This document shows positions 35,741-45,380 of a stretch of 64,000 nucleotides of DNA, piece by piece. Under the pieces are notes generated by a model that had not been told where the DNA came from, did not search any database, and was given only the letters and a program-made list of their open reading frames with translations. Made by a program: the position numbers and the translations under genes. Source of the stretch: SW132 sp038150125 (GTDB lineage Bacteria; Bacteroidota; Rhodothermia; Balneolales; Balneolaceae); NCBI RefSeq assembly GCF_038150125.1, contig NZ_JBBVMF010000023.1, positions 1-64,000 of the forward strand. The letters are read 5' to 3'. How positions within the stretch are numbered: the first letter of the stretch is position 1; every line of letters begins with the position of its first letter.

Positions 35741-36202
35741 TCAAATCAATTCTGTAAAAATATATTGATCATCATAATCGATCTCGAACTTTTTCAGAAA
35801 CATTAAATACTCCTCTTTGAAGGTCATCTTTTGGTGATGCTTTCCCTGATTCTGAATATATCTGAAAGTCTTTTCTACATGAGAGTGCCCAAGTGTAAAA
35901 CTGCCAAAACCGGGCTGCCACTCAAACCTGTGAGTCAATAGTTCCGATTGGTTAATCCATTTGGAAGATTTGGCTTTAACGGATCTCATAACGTCTGAAA
36001 TACATACTATTGGACTGAATCCAAAAAAACAATGAACATGGTCTTCAACACCGTTGACGATTATAGTTTTGCACCCCGAATCGTTTATCAGATTTCCCAT
36101 CACACCAAAGAGAGTTTGCCTCCACTCTGATTGGATTTTTGCGCGGCGATACTTTACCGGAAATGTAGTGTGAACATAGTTCTGAAAATAGGTATTTGCC
36201 AT
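35741..36202 (-). CDS. IS200/IS605-type Y1 transposase (TnpA, RAYT-like)
   Basis: 153 aa, full-length single-domain HUH transposase. The metal-binding HxH is intact in VEDHVHCFFG at about residues 52-61. The catalytic tyrosine helix is VEKTFRYIQNQGKHHQKM at about 111-128, followed by FKEEYLMFLKKFEID. Such enzymes act as dimers on single-stranded DNA, recognising hairpins next to a short guide tetranucleotide. No accessory tnpB is present. The gene is surrounded by hairpin-rich direct repeats (35,204-35,642; 36,288-36,380; 36,543-36,981). This is the arrangement expected of a domesticated REP-associated transposase or a solitary IS200. Confidence 0.88.
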   Translation of the reverse strand: MANTYFQNYVHTTFPVKYRRAKIQSEWRQTLFGVMGNLINDSGCKTIIVNGVEDHVHCFFGFSPIVCISDVMRSVKAKSSKWINQSELLTHRFEWQPGFGSFTLGHSHVEKTFRYIQNQGKHHQKMTFKEEYLMFLKKFEIDYDDQYIFTELI

Positions 36203-36287
36203 AACTCTCCTCTCTCTTCAGTTGATTTAGGTTTTATTTGCAATTAGGGCAAAGTGACCAAAAAAATCAAGCCTTAAAAAGAATTGG

Positions 36288-36380
36288 ACGTGCCTATGGC
36301 ACTTGCTTTCAGAACAGTCGCCTAGTTCCCCGAAATGAATTCCGGGGTTATAAGATGCCGGCGTGCCGAGGGCACTTGGA
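36288..36380. repeat. Partial copy of the 439-bp repeat
   Basis: About 93 bp matching 35,348-35,436 of copy 1: GTGCCTATGGCACTTGC, ATTCCGGGGTTATAA and a GTGCCGAGGGCAC hairpin. It lies just upstream of the transposase gene. Confidence 0.65.
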
Positions 36381-36542
36381 TTCGGTTTAGGTATACAAAA
36401 ACTCACTCCACACCAGGTTTTGTGTCAACTTTAAACCTCTAAGGTTTCATCCGGGGTTTAATTCTTAATTCAATATCTGGGTTTTCCTAAAACATCCCGT
36501 TTCAGGGCGTGAACGTTTCTTTTCCATTGAGTCTACCTTTTT

Positions 36543-36981
36543 CCCAAAACCCCAATGCCGTCAGGCATGACCGATTTTATAACCCCGGGTGGCCCGAAGG
36601 GCGCCGCAGGCGAAACCCGGGGACACTCAGAGCCACTACGATATGTGAATGCCGTAGGCATGGACCATGCACCGGGAAAGACCATACGTGCCTATGGCAC
36701 TTGCTTTCAGAACAGTCGCCAAGTTCCCCGGAATGAATTCCGGGGTTATAAAATTCCAGCGTGCCTCTGGCACTTTTTTTTTGACTGGAAATTATCTGTG
36801 ATCAAGCAGATTAGAAGTTCCAGTGCGTTCTGGATTTACTTTTACAGGCCACTTTTCAAGGAAATGCAGTAGTCGTTTCCTTCTCAAAACCTCCTTCCCA
36901 GCCCACCACCCAATGCCGTCAGGCATGACTCATCTATAACCCCGGGTGAGCCAGCAGGGCGCCGCAGGCGTAACCCGGGGG
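36543..36981. repeat. 439-bp direct repeat, copy 2
   Basis: Starts CCCAAAACCCCAATGCC, offset exactly 1339 bp from copy 1, with only a few differences. Similarity stops after ACCCGGGGG; beyond it both sides still carry an ATGCC..GGCAT hairpin. Confidence 0.75.
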
Positions 36982-37119
36982 TCCAGCGCCGCTACAACAA
37001 TAGGAATGCCATAGGCATGGGCGATAGAACGGGCGTCACTTCCGGCATAGGGCCTATTTACAGCACTTTCTACAGATCCGGGAGGGTTCCGTCTCTGACC
37101 GGCTGCGTCAACCCGAGTA

Positions 37120-37728
37120 TCACTTCGGCTTTTTAATTCCTGACCCGACAATACGGGGTGGAAGCATCAGTGATTTTATTTCAACCTCATCCATGCCTTC
37201 AAAGAAAACCTCCTTGTACGTCTGAGGACTGAACCGGTAATAATCTCCGGGATAATCGTGTATCTGGAATGTTATGGTTGATGTAAAAAACAGGTTCATA
37301 TACTGGTGAAATCTCAGGCGCCTCAAATAGGGGACTTTGTCGAGCATTAATCTGTATTTTTCAACCTTGTAGTCTTTATAACCCGGCGTTCCAATTGCGA
37401 TAAACCCGCCGGGCTTGGTAACCCTCCTGATTTCAGATAGCGTCTTCCAGAAAAATTTGTCGTGTTCCAGCATGGCATTGCAGAGAACACCGTCAAATTG
37501 TTCATCTTCGAACATGTCCATCGAATTGGCGTTCCCTTTATAAATCTTGTACTCCTCCAATGTATGAGGTCCGTCAAGATTTATCCCCACTTTTTCTTTC
37601 ACATTATCCAGCGCCTTCATGCGAAGAAGGCTTTTCGATGAAGGTGTGGCGCCTACTTCCAGTACCGAACCGGTAATATTTCGTTTTGAACAGATACGTT
37701 CAAATTCCTCGTAAATTTTTGGATGCAT
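37120..37728 (-). CDS. SAM-dependent methyltransferase (Methyltransf_11 type)
   Basis: 202 aa class I methyltransferase. Motif I is GSVLEVGATPSS near residues 20-31. The acidic motif after strand 2 is INLDG. Motif post-II covers DGVLCNAMLEHDKFF, and motif III is VTKPGGFIAIGTPG. The C-terminal half has aromatic substrate-side residues. It probably methylates a sugar or lipid-linked intermediate in the cytoplasm. It is transcribed leftward into the repeat block and has a 560-bp empty upstream spacer (37,729-38,289). Confidence 0.8.
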   Translation of the reverse strand: MHPKIYEEFERICSKRNITGSVLEVGATPSSKSLLRMKALDNVKEKVGINLDGPHTLEEYKIYKGNANSMDMFEDEQFDGVLCNAMLEHDKFFWKTLSEIRRVTKPGGFIAIGTPGYKDYKVEKYRLMLDKVPYLRRLRFHQYMNLFFTSTITFQIHDYPGDYYRFSPQTYKEVFFEGMDEVEIKSLMLPPRIVGSGIKKPK

Positions 37729-38289
37729 AATGTCAGTTATCGGGCTTGATGGCTAAAATCTAAATCTCTTAAAATATAATTATTGGATTCGTCTGCGGTC
37801 AAAACAGATGCTGGAATGGTGCAGTGACACTCCTCAAAGCGAATTTAACGCCTTTTTTAATATTTAATGTCCGGTGAAGCCGGCATAACATTACAGATTA
37901 TATTCCGGACTTTCACGCAATAAGTCAATTACCTGCATTGTGATTTGCTGTTGCGCGTCAAATGTCGTGATATCATTTCCTGGACTATATTAAATGAAAA
38001 GATGTTTATCCTACACCCAAGACATCAACGCGAACAGGCCGATACATCATAGACAAATGGAACGGAAAGTAGAATTGAGTATTTTTTTAATATCTTAAGT
38101 AATAAATCGACCGATAACTACAGTCAGTGGCATTGATCGACAAAAGGTCATCTTTACCTCTAAATTACTGATTCATATCATTCATAGAACTTTTTCAGGC
38201 GAAATATTCAGATTTCATGAATACACACGTAAACTTTCTGTGCGATGCACGCTCAAAGATCGAACGTGTAAAAATTTAAATTTTTCTGC
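37729..38289. other. Divergent spacer without a supported gene
   Basis: AT-rich interval between the diverging methyltransferase and GT4 genes. It should hold both promoters, but I cannot fix their positions. No repeat is evident. Confidence 0.4.
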
Positions 38290-39546
38290 ATGGCTGAGAA
38301 GTACAACGTTTTAATTCTGATCGAGAGAATTTACCGCGCAAACGGCGGTGCATCCACGAGCCTCGATCTGGCTGAGGCGGTTAACCGCCTCGGACATAAC
38401 GGGCAGCTGGGTATCGCCACCGGAAGCGCCTTAAAGCTGAGGTTTGAATCTCGTTTAAGGCTCATCAAAGATACAGGGACGGTCGTTCCGGTTGAAAACA
38501 TTTATTCGATGCCTGATTCATGGCCCATCAGAAGCAGCATGGAAAAGAATGCGGATAACACGTCCTACCTGAATCCCGGCATCTGGAAAACGCGGATTGT
38601 CGGATTTATAGAAAATCGCGAAGAAGCATTTCAGCAAGTTCTTTCCGAGGCAGATCTGGTGATTGACGCCTGCATGCTGCCCGCAGATACCTTCAGCGAA
38701 ATAAAGAAATATACCTCAGCGCCCGTAATTTACAACCATAACGGTTCTCCCGATGCGGTTGACAACTACTGGATCAGCGACTACCACCTTTCTGAGGAGG
38801 AGTTTTCATCTTCCGGTAAATACAGCATCTTTTGCAGCCGGTACGACGGGATCTTATTCCAGGCACACGACCAGGCGGCGGAATGTGCCAACAGAGGGGC
38901 GATGTCAGCCAAAAATTGTTTTGTTGTTCCGCCATCCTGCCTGGAAAGAGAGGTTCTTGCAGCCCGGCTGCTCGACAGCCCCTACGATAATGAAAGAAAA
39001 GCTTTAGTTCTTGTGGGATCCGTGCAGCACCGGAAGGGACAGGATCTTGCCATTGAAGCCTTCAAATATATCTCAGATGACTTTCCAGCCCTGGATCTGC
39101 ATATCGTTGGCGGAGGTTCAGGCTTAGAGTCCGATTACGGAAATAGTCTTAAAAAAATGGCCGCTGAATCCGGCATCCGGGACAGGGTGTTTTTCCATGG
39201 ACACCGGGAGGATTACCTCCGTTTTATGGCCCATGCAGACATCCTGATTCAAAGCTCCAGGGCCGAGGGAGTCTCAAGGATTTTGCGTGAAGCGATGCTG
39301 ATGAAACTTCCTATTGTCAGCTTCAATATTCCGGGGACATCCTCAACGCTCCAAAGCGGAAAGGAAGCACTTCTTGCTGAACCTTTGAATACAAAAGAGC
39401 TGAGTGAAGCAATTAAAAGGCTGTTGCTGAACAGGGAGCTCACTTTAACAATTGCTGAAGCAGCTTTTCAGAAATACCTGCTGAACCATTCCCAGCCCGC
39501 ATATGCGAGTAACATCAGCAGCCTGATCAGCCACCTTTGCGAGTAA
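38290..39546 (+). CDS. Glycosyltransferase family 4
   Basis: 418 aa GT-B retaining transferase. The N-terminal domain starts NVLILIERIYRANGGASTSLDL, the glycine-rich acceptor loop. The C-terminal Glycos_transf_1 domain has LVLVGSVQHRKGQDLAIEAF, LHIVGGGSG and RVFFHGHREDYL. The donor loop SSRAEGVSRILREAMLMKLPIVSF contains the E-x7-E pair. It is complete and cytoplasmic. Upstream is a divergent methyltransferase; downstream, the GNGPSL protein converges from the other strand, so this gene is likely alone. The donor sugar is unknown. Confidence 0.9.
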   Translation: MAEKYNVLILIERIYRANGGASTSLDLAEAVNRLGHNGQLGIATGSALKLRFESRLRLIKDTGTVVPVENIYSMPDSWPIRSSMEKNADNTSYLNPGIWKTRIVGFIENREEAFQQVLSEADLVIDACMLPADTFSEIKKYTSAPVIYNHNGSPDAVDNYWISDYHLSEEEFSSSGKYSIFCSRYDGILFQAHDQAAECANRGAMSAKNCFVVPPSCLEREVLAARLLDSPYDNERKALVLVGSVQHRKGQDLAIEAFKYISDDFPALDLHIVGGGSGLESDYGNSLKKMAAESGIRDRVFFHGHREDYLRFMAHADILIQSSRAEGVSRILREAMLMKLPIVSFNIPGTSSTLQSGKEALLAEPLNTKELSEAIKRLLLNRELTLTIAEAAFQKYLLNHSQPAYASNISSLISHLCE

Positions 39547-39775
39547 ATGCGATGGCTACCTGAATCGGAGGCCGGTTGAGCAATTGACATGAATCAGTCA
39601 ACACGAAACACAGTTATCATTCTGCAATCCCGGTTTTTTGTATAAATGTCTTCTTGGAAACCTGATTTCTGAGAGATCAATCCCTTTTTAACGCTGCAAG
39701 GATTGACCCTGGTTATAAGAGATACGTATCTGACCCAGAATCAGGATAAGGTTCAGGCTTCAGAACCCGGTTTCT

Positions 39776-40636
39776 TTATCCTCTGCTGTATGCATCAATA
39801 ATAGAATAGGAGCTCTTGTTTGTGATCTCGATCCCTTTTGATTTCGCGTATTCACTAAGCAGTTCGTGACTTTTAAGTGTCATGGCCTGCAGGTAAAGGA
39901 ATTCATGCATCGTAGTGGGTTTTGAATCGATTCCGGCATCTCTTCTCAGAATCTCTTTCTCACTTTTTTTGTGAAAATGCTCCTCTTCAATGAAAACCTC
40001 ATTTGTCCTTTGGTCAACATCGATCAAAAACAAATAGGACAGGTCGGCCCCGTAGATTTCAATCTCCCTGTAATCGGCCTTGATTGCAGAGTAAAGGGCA
40101 ATGATCAGCACATTATTAAAAGGAGGGCCAAAATACCCGGTATCATAGAATCTAAAGGCATCCTTATCTACGGGGCGATAAAGGTTGACTGTTTTCAGCT
40201 TTATGATTTCTATGTTCTTGTTGCTGACGCTACTACGTATAAAATTGTAATCCCCGTTATGGGTGATGATCAGCTGCATCTTCCAGTCAACTTTTTCAAG
40301 AGTTTCGAAAACTTTTTTCCTGGTCGTTGCATCGTTCATATTCGGGTCTTCCCGCCACCACGCGGTGTCTGTCAGAACAATGTATTCAGGTTTTAATGCA
40401 AAAAACTGCTCTGCCAGCGGGAATGCGTTCACGCAAATGTGATCTACCTCCTCCTTTCGCTCCATAATCCCGGGCAGATCTTCCCTGAGCGACGGGCCAT
40501 TGCCCATCACAACACATTTCCTGTTCCTTTTATTGAACCTGATTTTATTCGCAGAAATCCCGTCACTTGTCTTCAGAACCATAAGTGCCGGCCTGAGTGT
40601 GAACAGCAGATTTTTTATGAACTTCAATATTCCCAA
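39776..40636 (-). CDS. GNGPSL-motif protein, MptE-like / GT42 sialyltransferase-like
   Basis: 286 aa. A Rossmann-type start CVVMGNGPSLREDLPGI at about residues 40-56 is shared by two groups. One is the MptE-like (DUF115) proteins and the other is GT42 sialyltransferases of the CST-I type. Later segments ICVNAFPLAEQF, EYIVLTDTAWW, FNNVLIIALYSAIKADYREIEIYGADLSYLF and a conserved His pair in EEEHFHKK follow the order seen in GT42 enzymes. There the aspartate of the YGxD loop binds substrate. With neuA/neuB/neuC 16 kb away, transfer of a CMP-nonulosonate is an attractive role. The assignment stays tentative because motif-level similarity is shared with non-transferases. Confidence 0.6.
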   Translation of the reverse strand: MGILKFIKNLLFTLRPALMVLKTSDGISANKIRFNKRNRKCVVMGNGPSLREDLPGIMERKEEVDHICVNAFPLAEQFFALKPEYIVLTDTAWWREDPNMNDATTRKKVFETLEKVDWKMQLIITHNGDYNFIRSSVSNKNIEIIKLKTVNLYRPVDKDAFRFYDTGYFGPPFNNVLIIALYSAIKADYREIEIYGADLSYLFLIDVDQRTNEVFIEEEHFHKKSEKEILRRDAGIDSKPTTMHEFLYLQAMTLKSHELLSEYAKSKGIEITNKSSYSIIDAYSRG

Positions 40637-41341
40637 ACTTTATTCTTTACAGACCTTTTGAAACTAAAATATTGCACTGATCTCTTTGCATCTGCAACCG
40701 TCATCATTTTGACTTCCCTGTTTATCACTTCCACTGTACATTGCCCTCCTTCACTTTGCCCCGTTTTACCCGTCAAATCAACAGGATGAATCTATGACCT
40801 TAACGCCGAAATCCTAAATTTGAATATTTTAACGATCTCTGCTCTTCGCATGATTATCGACTGGTTCTTTCCGGGCTGAATTGCTTTTGTTCGTTAATTC
40901 AAGTGACCTGAATTTTGATCATGCCCGGACATATGAGGAGGAAATAAAATTTGGTAACGGTGTCTTTCTATCTTTTAGTGAAATTTTGAATTCAGGAGTA
41001 GATTTTTGATCGTTAAAAAACAGTTTAAAGGTTTTTTAAATCTATTAAATATATTAGTGCTTTGCTAAACTGGATGGAAGATGACTTGCAGGTTATCATA
41101 TATTATGACGAGTGTAAGAGTTTCTTTTAACCTCAGTTATTACCATACATTTGTAGATTACTTCAGATTCGGATTCAGCATTTATTGATCATCGGGGCTT
41201 CATTCGAACAACCGGTTAGCTTTGCACCCCATTTGCTATACCTGCGAGATATTCCGACTTTTGACTGGAATCCAGGCTAAACAAAAACTTATCATAGCGG
41301 GATTTACGACTTAACATCTGAAATTAAGAAAGCAAGCTATT
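40637..41341. other. Spacer without a supported gene
   Basis: About 700 bp of AT-rich sequence between divergently oriented genes. It probably carries promoters. No RNA gene or repeat is recognisable. Confidence 0.4.
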
Positions 41342-42361
41342 TTGATAAATAACACATCTGTCGCAACTGTTACAACCTTAAAGGCACCTCTGGAAGAAAC
41401 CCTTTCTTTTATACATTATTATCTGAACAGTGGCATAGACAGGATGTACCTGTTTTTTGATGATCCGGATGATCCCGCGATTTCACAGATAGAGCATGAT
41501 GAACGCTTAACTATATACAGGTGTGATGAGGCCCACTGGTCAGATTTTGGGATATCTTCTGAATCAACAATTCAGGACAAGCAGGAAAAAAATGCAACGC
41601 TTGCTTTTCAAATGGCGGGTAAATCAGGCATTGAGTGGCTGTTGCACGTAGACCATGACGAATTAATTTATGGCCCCGGGTCCTTAAAAGGCTATTTCAG
41701 CACCGTGCCGTCTGAAATTGAAATATTACGTTTTCCAGTAATGGAGGCGATCCCACAACAAGACGCCTACACCAATGCTTTTGCGGAAATCAGCCTATTT
41801 AAGGTATATGATGCTCTGCCGGTTTCTGACGATCGGTTTTTCACCAGCCCAAAAAATAAAGCCATACAATATGAAAAAGCAAAATGGTGGTATCGAAGAA
41901 GAAAAGTAGCTGATTTACTCGGTTCAAATCATGCAAAATATCACACCGGTAGAATCTTTTTACATGGTCACCAGGTCGGAAAATCAGCAACAAGAACATC
42001 GGCTAAAATCAGCAGTATAAAATGCCACCTTCCTGAGCCAGCTGAGCATTCTGTTCCTGAAATGAAAGTTTCAGAGCGTTTTTATGTGCTTCACTACGAC
42101 TGTATGGGGTTCGAAAGCTGGAAGAACAAATGGACTTCGCGTCTTACCGGAGCCTCAAATTTTGACACACGTCAATTCAGCGCCTACAGGAACAGTATCC
42201 TGGAAGATTTCAAGAAGCATAGTGATGAGGGATCCCTTTTGGACCTTTACAAGAACTTCTACCATCTGAATAGCTTTGAAAAATTTCTTCTCCGATCAAC
42301 GGGGTTGCTGAAAAAAATTCGACATAATCCTGCACTTTTTAAAATAGATTCGACCAAATAA
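41342..42361 (+). CDS. Glycosyltransferase, GT2_4/GT92-like
   Basis: 339 aa reading from a TTG at 41,342. No ATG precedes the conserved VATVTTLKAPLEETLSFIHYY segment, so TTG is the most likely start. That opening, followed by SGIDRMYLFFDDPDDP, EKNATLAFQMA and LLHVDHDELIY (the DXD-type site), is characteristic of Glyco_tranf_2_4 proteins. Later there are a GRIFLHGHQVGKSATR segment and FYVLHYDCMGFESWKNKW. It is complete, without signal or membrane segments. It is an independent gene, and donor and acceptor are unknown. Confidence 0.82.
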   Translation: MINNTSVATVTTLKAPLEETLSFIHYYLNSGIDRMYLFFDDPDDPAISQIEHDERLTIYRCDEAHWSDFGISSESTIQDKQEKNATLAFQMAGKSGIEWLLHVDHDELIYGPGSLKGYFSTVPSEIEILRFPVMEAIPQQDAYTNAFAEISLFKVYDALPVSDDRFFTSPKNKAIQYEKAKWWYRRRKVADLLGSNHAKYHTGRIFLHGHQVGKSATRTSAKISSIKCHLPEPAEHSVPEMKVSERFYVLHYDCMGFESWKNKWTSRLTGASNFDTRQFSAYRNSILEDFKKHSDEGSLLDLYKNFYHLNSFEKFLLRSTGLLKKIRHNPALFKIDSTK

Positions 42362-42894
42362 AGGCTTTGGAAAGAGTATGATACAATTGTAAAAAGCCGG
42401 CAGAACAGCCAGGCCTTTCCGGGTTTCTGCGATATTCTGTTATGTAAAGCATATATAGCCTGTCTAAATAATCGAAGCGATTCCGAACGCTTTTGGAAGA
42501 TTTTCGCAGGTCTTGACTTTTTCAATTTTACAATTATAAACCCGCTGCAACAGACCGTATCCAACTCCCTCCCATCACTGTACAAACCCCGTACCATCTC
42601 CGTACCAACTCCCTGAAATTATGGCCGTGCAATTGAGGGGGTATGGACGGGGACCGCGGTTGTTTTCACGCACAGATTCAGACTTTTGTGGCTAAAAAAT
42701 GTCCTGAAACGTACTGTGTTTTGCTGGTTTTAGAAGGAAAAGAAGATTTCGGGAGATTCGGGAAGATTTCGGAAAGTGACCCTCTGCGGCTACTGAAGCC
42801 CGTCTGACCGGTTTAGTTTGCGGGTGAATTGCAGGACAGCAGGTCTTAACACGGCATGCTGGTCTGCTTAACTTTAAACTTAATCCATATAATT
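42362..42894. other. Spacer without a supported gene
   Basis: 530 bp upstream of the DUF6266 gene. Short imperfect direct repeats (TTCGGGAGATTCGGGAAGATTTCGG near 42,749-42,773, in pieces) are the only structure noticed. Confidence 0.4.
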
Positions 42895-43536
42895 ATGGCT
42901 AAATTAAGTAAAGGTATCCTGGGAGGAATCTCAGGCACAGTCGGTAACGTAGTTGGCGGGCGATGGAGGGGTATTGACTATATCCGTTCAAAACCCTCCT
43001 CCGTAAAAAACCCGAAAACGGAAGGCCAGCTGGCGCAGCGCATGCGTTTCAGCATGGTGATGAACTTCCTGAAAAAGAGCCGGGCCTTCATCGGCATCGG
43101 GTTCCAAAACAGCGGCCGGGGACAGACGGCGATGAACCGGGCGATGTCCCTGAACGTCCGTGAGGCGATCACGGGAACCTATCCCGACCTGGAGATCAGC
43201 CCTGAAGCGCTGGTGGTCTCCACCGGTGATCTTCTTGGAGCGTCAGCAGCAGGGATCGATCTCTCGGTGGCCGGAACGGCCGACGTCACGTGGAGTAACG
43301 ATGCCGCAACCGGTAATGGCATCAATGAAGACGGCGCCATGGTGCTGCTCTTCAATACGGCGAAACAAGCGGTAGTTTACAGCGTGTTCGGGGCGTCCCG
43401 GCAGGATGAAACACTGCAGATTGCCATTCCGCCATCGTGGAGCGGTGATCCCGTCGCCGGCTACCTGGCCTTCCGGTCGGAAACCGGCCGGGAAGTGTCT
43501 GAAAGCATCTACCTCGGCACTGAAAACGCAGCCTGA
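42895..43536 (+). CDS. DUF6266 family protein
   Basis: 213 aa from the ATG at 42,895. The longer frame from 42,856 adds 13 residues not seen in the family. The family N-terminus MAKLSKGILGGISGTVGNVVG is unmistakable, followed by WRGIDYIRSKPSSVKNPKTEGQ. The rest is predicted beta-rich with alternating DLSVAGTADVTW and LQIAIPPSWSG strands. DUF6266 proteins are widespread in Bacteroidota, often near mobile or defence-rich DNA, and have no assigned function. No signal peptide is present. The gene is richer in GC than its surroundings and ends just before a strong terminator hairpin. Confidence 0.85.
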   Translation: MAKLSKGILGGISGTVGNVVGGRWRGIDYIRSKPSSVKNPKTEGQLAQRMRFSMVMNFLKKSRAFIGIGFQNSGRGQTAMNRAMSLNVREAITGTYPDLEISPEALVVSTGDLLGASAAGIDLSVAGTADVTWSNDAATGNGINEDGAMVLLFNTAKQAVVYSVFGASRQDETLQIAIPPSWSGDPVAGYLAFRSETGREVSESIYLGTENAA

Positions 43537-43563
43537 TCGCATTTTTTTAATGCGGCTACAGGC

Positions 43564-43623
43564 AAAACAACCTGCCAGAGTTCCCGCGTGCATTTCGCGG
43601 GATCCTGGCAGAGTTGTTTTTTT
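43564..43623 (+). terminator. Rho-independent terminator after the DUF6266 gene
   Basis: Long stem AAAACAAC..CTGCCAG / CTGGCAG..GTTGTTTT with an inner TCCCGCG / CGCGGGA stem and a run of seven or more T at the 3' side. It begins 28 bp after the stop codon. Confidence 0.8.
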
Positions 43624-43897
43624 ATTGGAACCCACGAATACAAGCTCCCCGCCTAATGTTCCTCATCGCGGGCCCAGACCCGCGATCTCCCCGTTCGAAG
43701 ATCCATCTTAAACAACGCCTTTTCAAAACTCATGCCCATTTCAAGGAGATCCTTTCCCAAGACGCCTATGGTGCGACTTCGGTGAAAAAGCACACCTACG
43801 CTCAGTATGACATGGGCTTTCTTTGGATAATGCGCGGCGCTCGTAACCCAAAAACTGAATCTATTACCTTTTTTGCGCCGCGTTAATCATTTGGCCA

Positions 43898-43945
43898 GGC
43901 GGCGTAGGACAAGGCATTGCAAATCTATGAATCGGGTACGCCGCC
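43898..43945. repeat. GGCGGCGT / ACGCCGCC hairpin, copy 1
   Basis: Arms GGCGGCGT and ACGCCGCC enclose a ~32-nt loop with ATTGCAAATCTATGA. The loop as well as the stem is shared with the copies at 44,488 and 45,117. Confidence 0.6.
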
Positions 43946-44487
43946 CATTTCCACCCCAAACCTCCTGTCATATCGAGCGAAACACCGGTGCTTTTTCGGT
44001 GTGTAGTCGAGATATCTCGCTGTTCATAGATCCATCTAAAACAACGGCTTTTCCTGACTCCCTCCCCTTCTCACCCAAATCTTAACCGTTGGTCTACCAC
44101 CCTGCACTCCCATCAGTATTTATTTCGAGTTAGTCAAAGGCCCATAAGAAACATTGCATGTCTGTTTCGTTATGTGCGTGCTTTTTGAGCCTGATAAATG
44201 CTTAGAATTTGTACCGCAGTTTTGGTTTGAAGAGACATGCCATGTTGTTAGGATCCACTTTTTTTTTGACCGTCATCGCGGGTCCAGACCCACGATCTTC
44301 CTACTCGTATATCCATCTTAAAAAACGCCTTTTCAAGACACATATCCACATCAAGGAGATATCTCCATTCCGGCCGAAAAGCGCGGCCTGCAGTCGATAT
44401 GACAGGGTTTTGTTTGATGATGCGCGGCGCTCGTAACCCAAAAATCGAACCTATTACCTTTTTTGCGCCGCGTTAATCAAATTGCCT

Positions 44488-44535
44488 GGCGGCGTAAATC
44501 AAAACTGTGCAAATTTATGAGCCAAATACGCCGCC
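44488..44535. repeat. GGCGGCGT / ACGCCGCC hairpin, copy 2
   Basis: Same arms as copy 1, with loop core CTGTGCAAATTTATGAGCC. Confidence 0.6.
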
Positions 44536-45116
44536 CTTTCTCACCTCAAACCTCCTGTCATATCGAGCGAAAACCGGCGCTTTTCCGGTGTGAAGTCGAG
44601 ATATCTCCCTGTTCGCAGATCCATCCTGAACAACACCTTTTCGAAACGCATACCCAGAAACATTCTTAGTCCAACTGCGTTGATATACCTCCCTGCACAC
44701 CCATCGGTATTTGTCTCGAGACCCTACATTGATCCATACCGATGGCATTATTTTTGGCCTCACCTTTACCCAGCGCGTTGCACTGGGCTGTGATCTTTGA
44801 GCCCTTCAGGCTATGGTTTCGGGCAGGCCACAGTGGCCGATTCTCGCATAAACATCCGTCATCGCGGGCTTTAACTTGTGATCTTCCTATTCATAGATCC
44901 ATCTTGAACAAGGCCTTTTAAATACACCTGCCTAGCAAAAGGCTCATCTTTTCCCCGCGCAGCGAAATCCCTCCACTCCGGCGAAAAACACGCCTGCGGT
45001 CAGGACCGCGTCCTCCCCCCGACTGATGAGAGTTAGCAGGGTAGTTAATGCGCGGCGCATATAGCAAAAAAATTGAACCAATTAACACAATTGCATCGGG
45101 GGAATCTTTTGGGATT

Positions 45117-45163
45117 GCGGCGTTAATCAAACCTGTGCAAATTTATGAACCGGAAACGCCGCC
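45117..45163. repeat. GCGGCGTT / AACGCCGC hairpin, copy 3
   Basis: Arms GCGGCGTT and AACGCCGC, with loop core CTGTGCAAATTTATGAACC, nearly identical to copy 2. Confidence 0.6.
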
Positions 45164-45380
45164 CCACAATTAAAAAACCACCTTGTCATCCCGAGTGATC
45201 AGCCGGCTGGCGGAGAACCGAGGGATCTCCTTGTTCTTAGATCAATCCTGAACAACGCTTTTCCGAGACTCCTCCCTATCATAAGAAGATTTTTTGTCAG
45301 TCAACCTTCGGCAGGTCCTATATTCACGACAGTAAACCACTCCTTTCACAAAATTTCTCGTTTTGCAATATTCACAAAAA

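Larger units (their letters stand above)
43660..45330. repeat. Gene-free block of dispersed Bacteroidota-type repeats
   Basis: At least six partial copies of a repeat resembling GTCATNTCGAGCGAA..CGAGATATCTC..TAGATCCATCTTAAACAACGCCTTTTC occur (near 43,669, 43,972, 44,273, 44,568, 44,858 and 45,183). They are mixed with GCGCGGCGC / GCGCCGCG stems (near 43,831-43,882 and 44,423-44,476). Dispersed repeats of this general form are common in Bacteroidota intergenic DNA. Open frames here are by-products of the repeats. Confidence 0.65.

Noticed and set aside
35216..36872. Two identical 105-codon plus-strand frames (35,216-35,533 and 36,555-36,872)
   Set aside because: They are translations of the duplicated hairpin repeat. 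Codons are dictated by palindromes and there is no start signal, so identity reflects DNA duplication rather than a protein.
43898..45163. Integron attC-like sites among the GCGCCGCGTTAATC..ACGCCGCC repeats
   Set aside because: The core GTTRRRY/RYYYAAC sites do not match, no cassette genes lie between copies and no integrase is visible.
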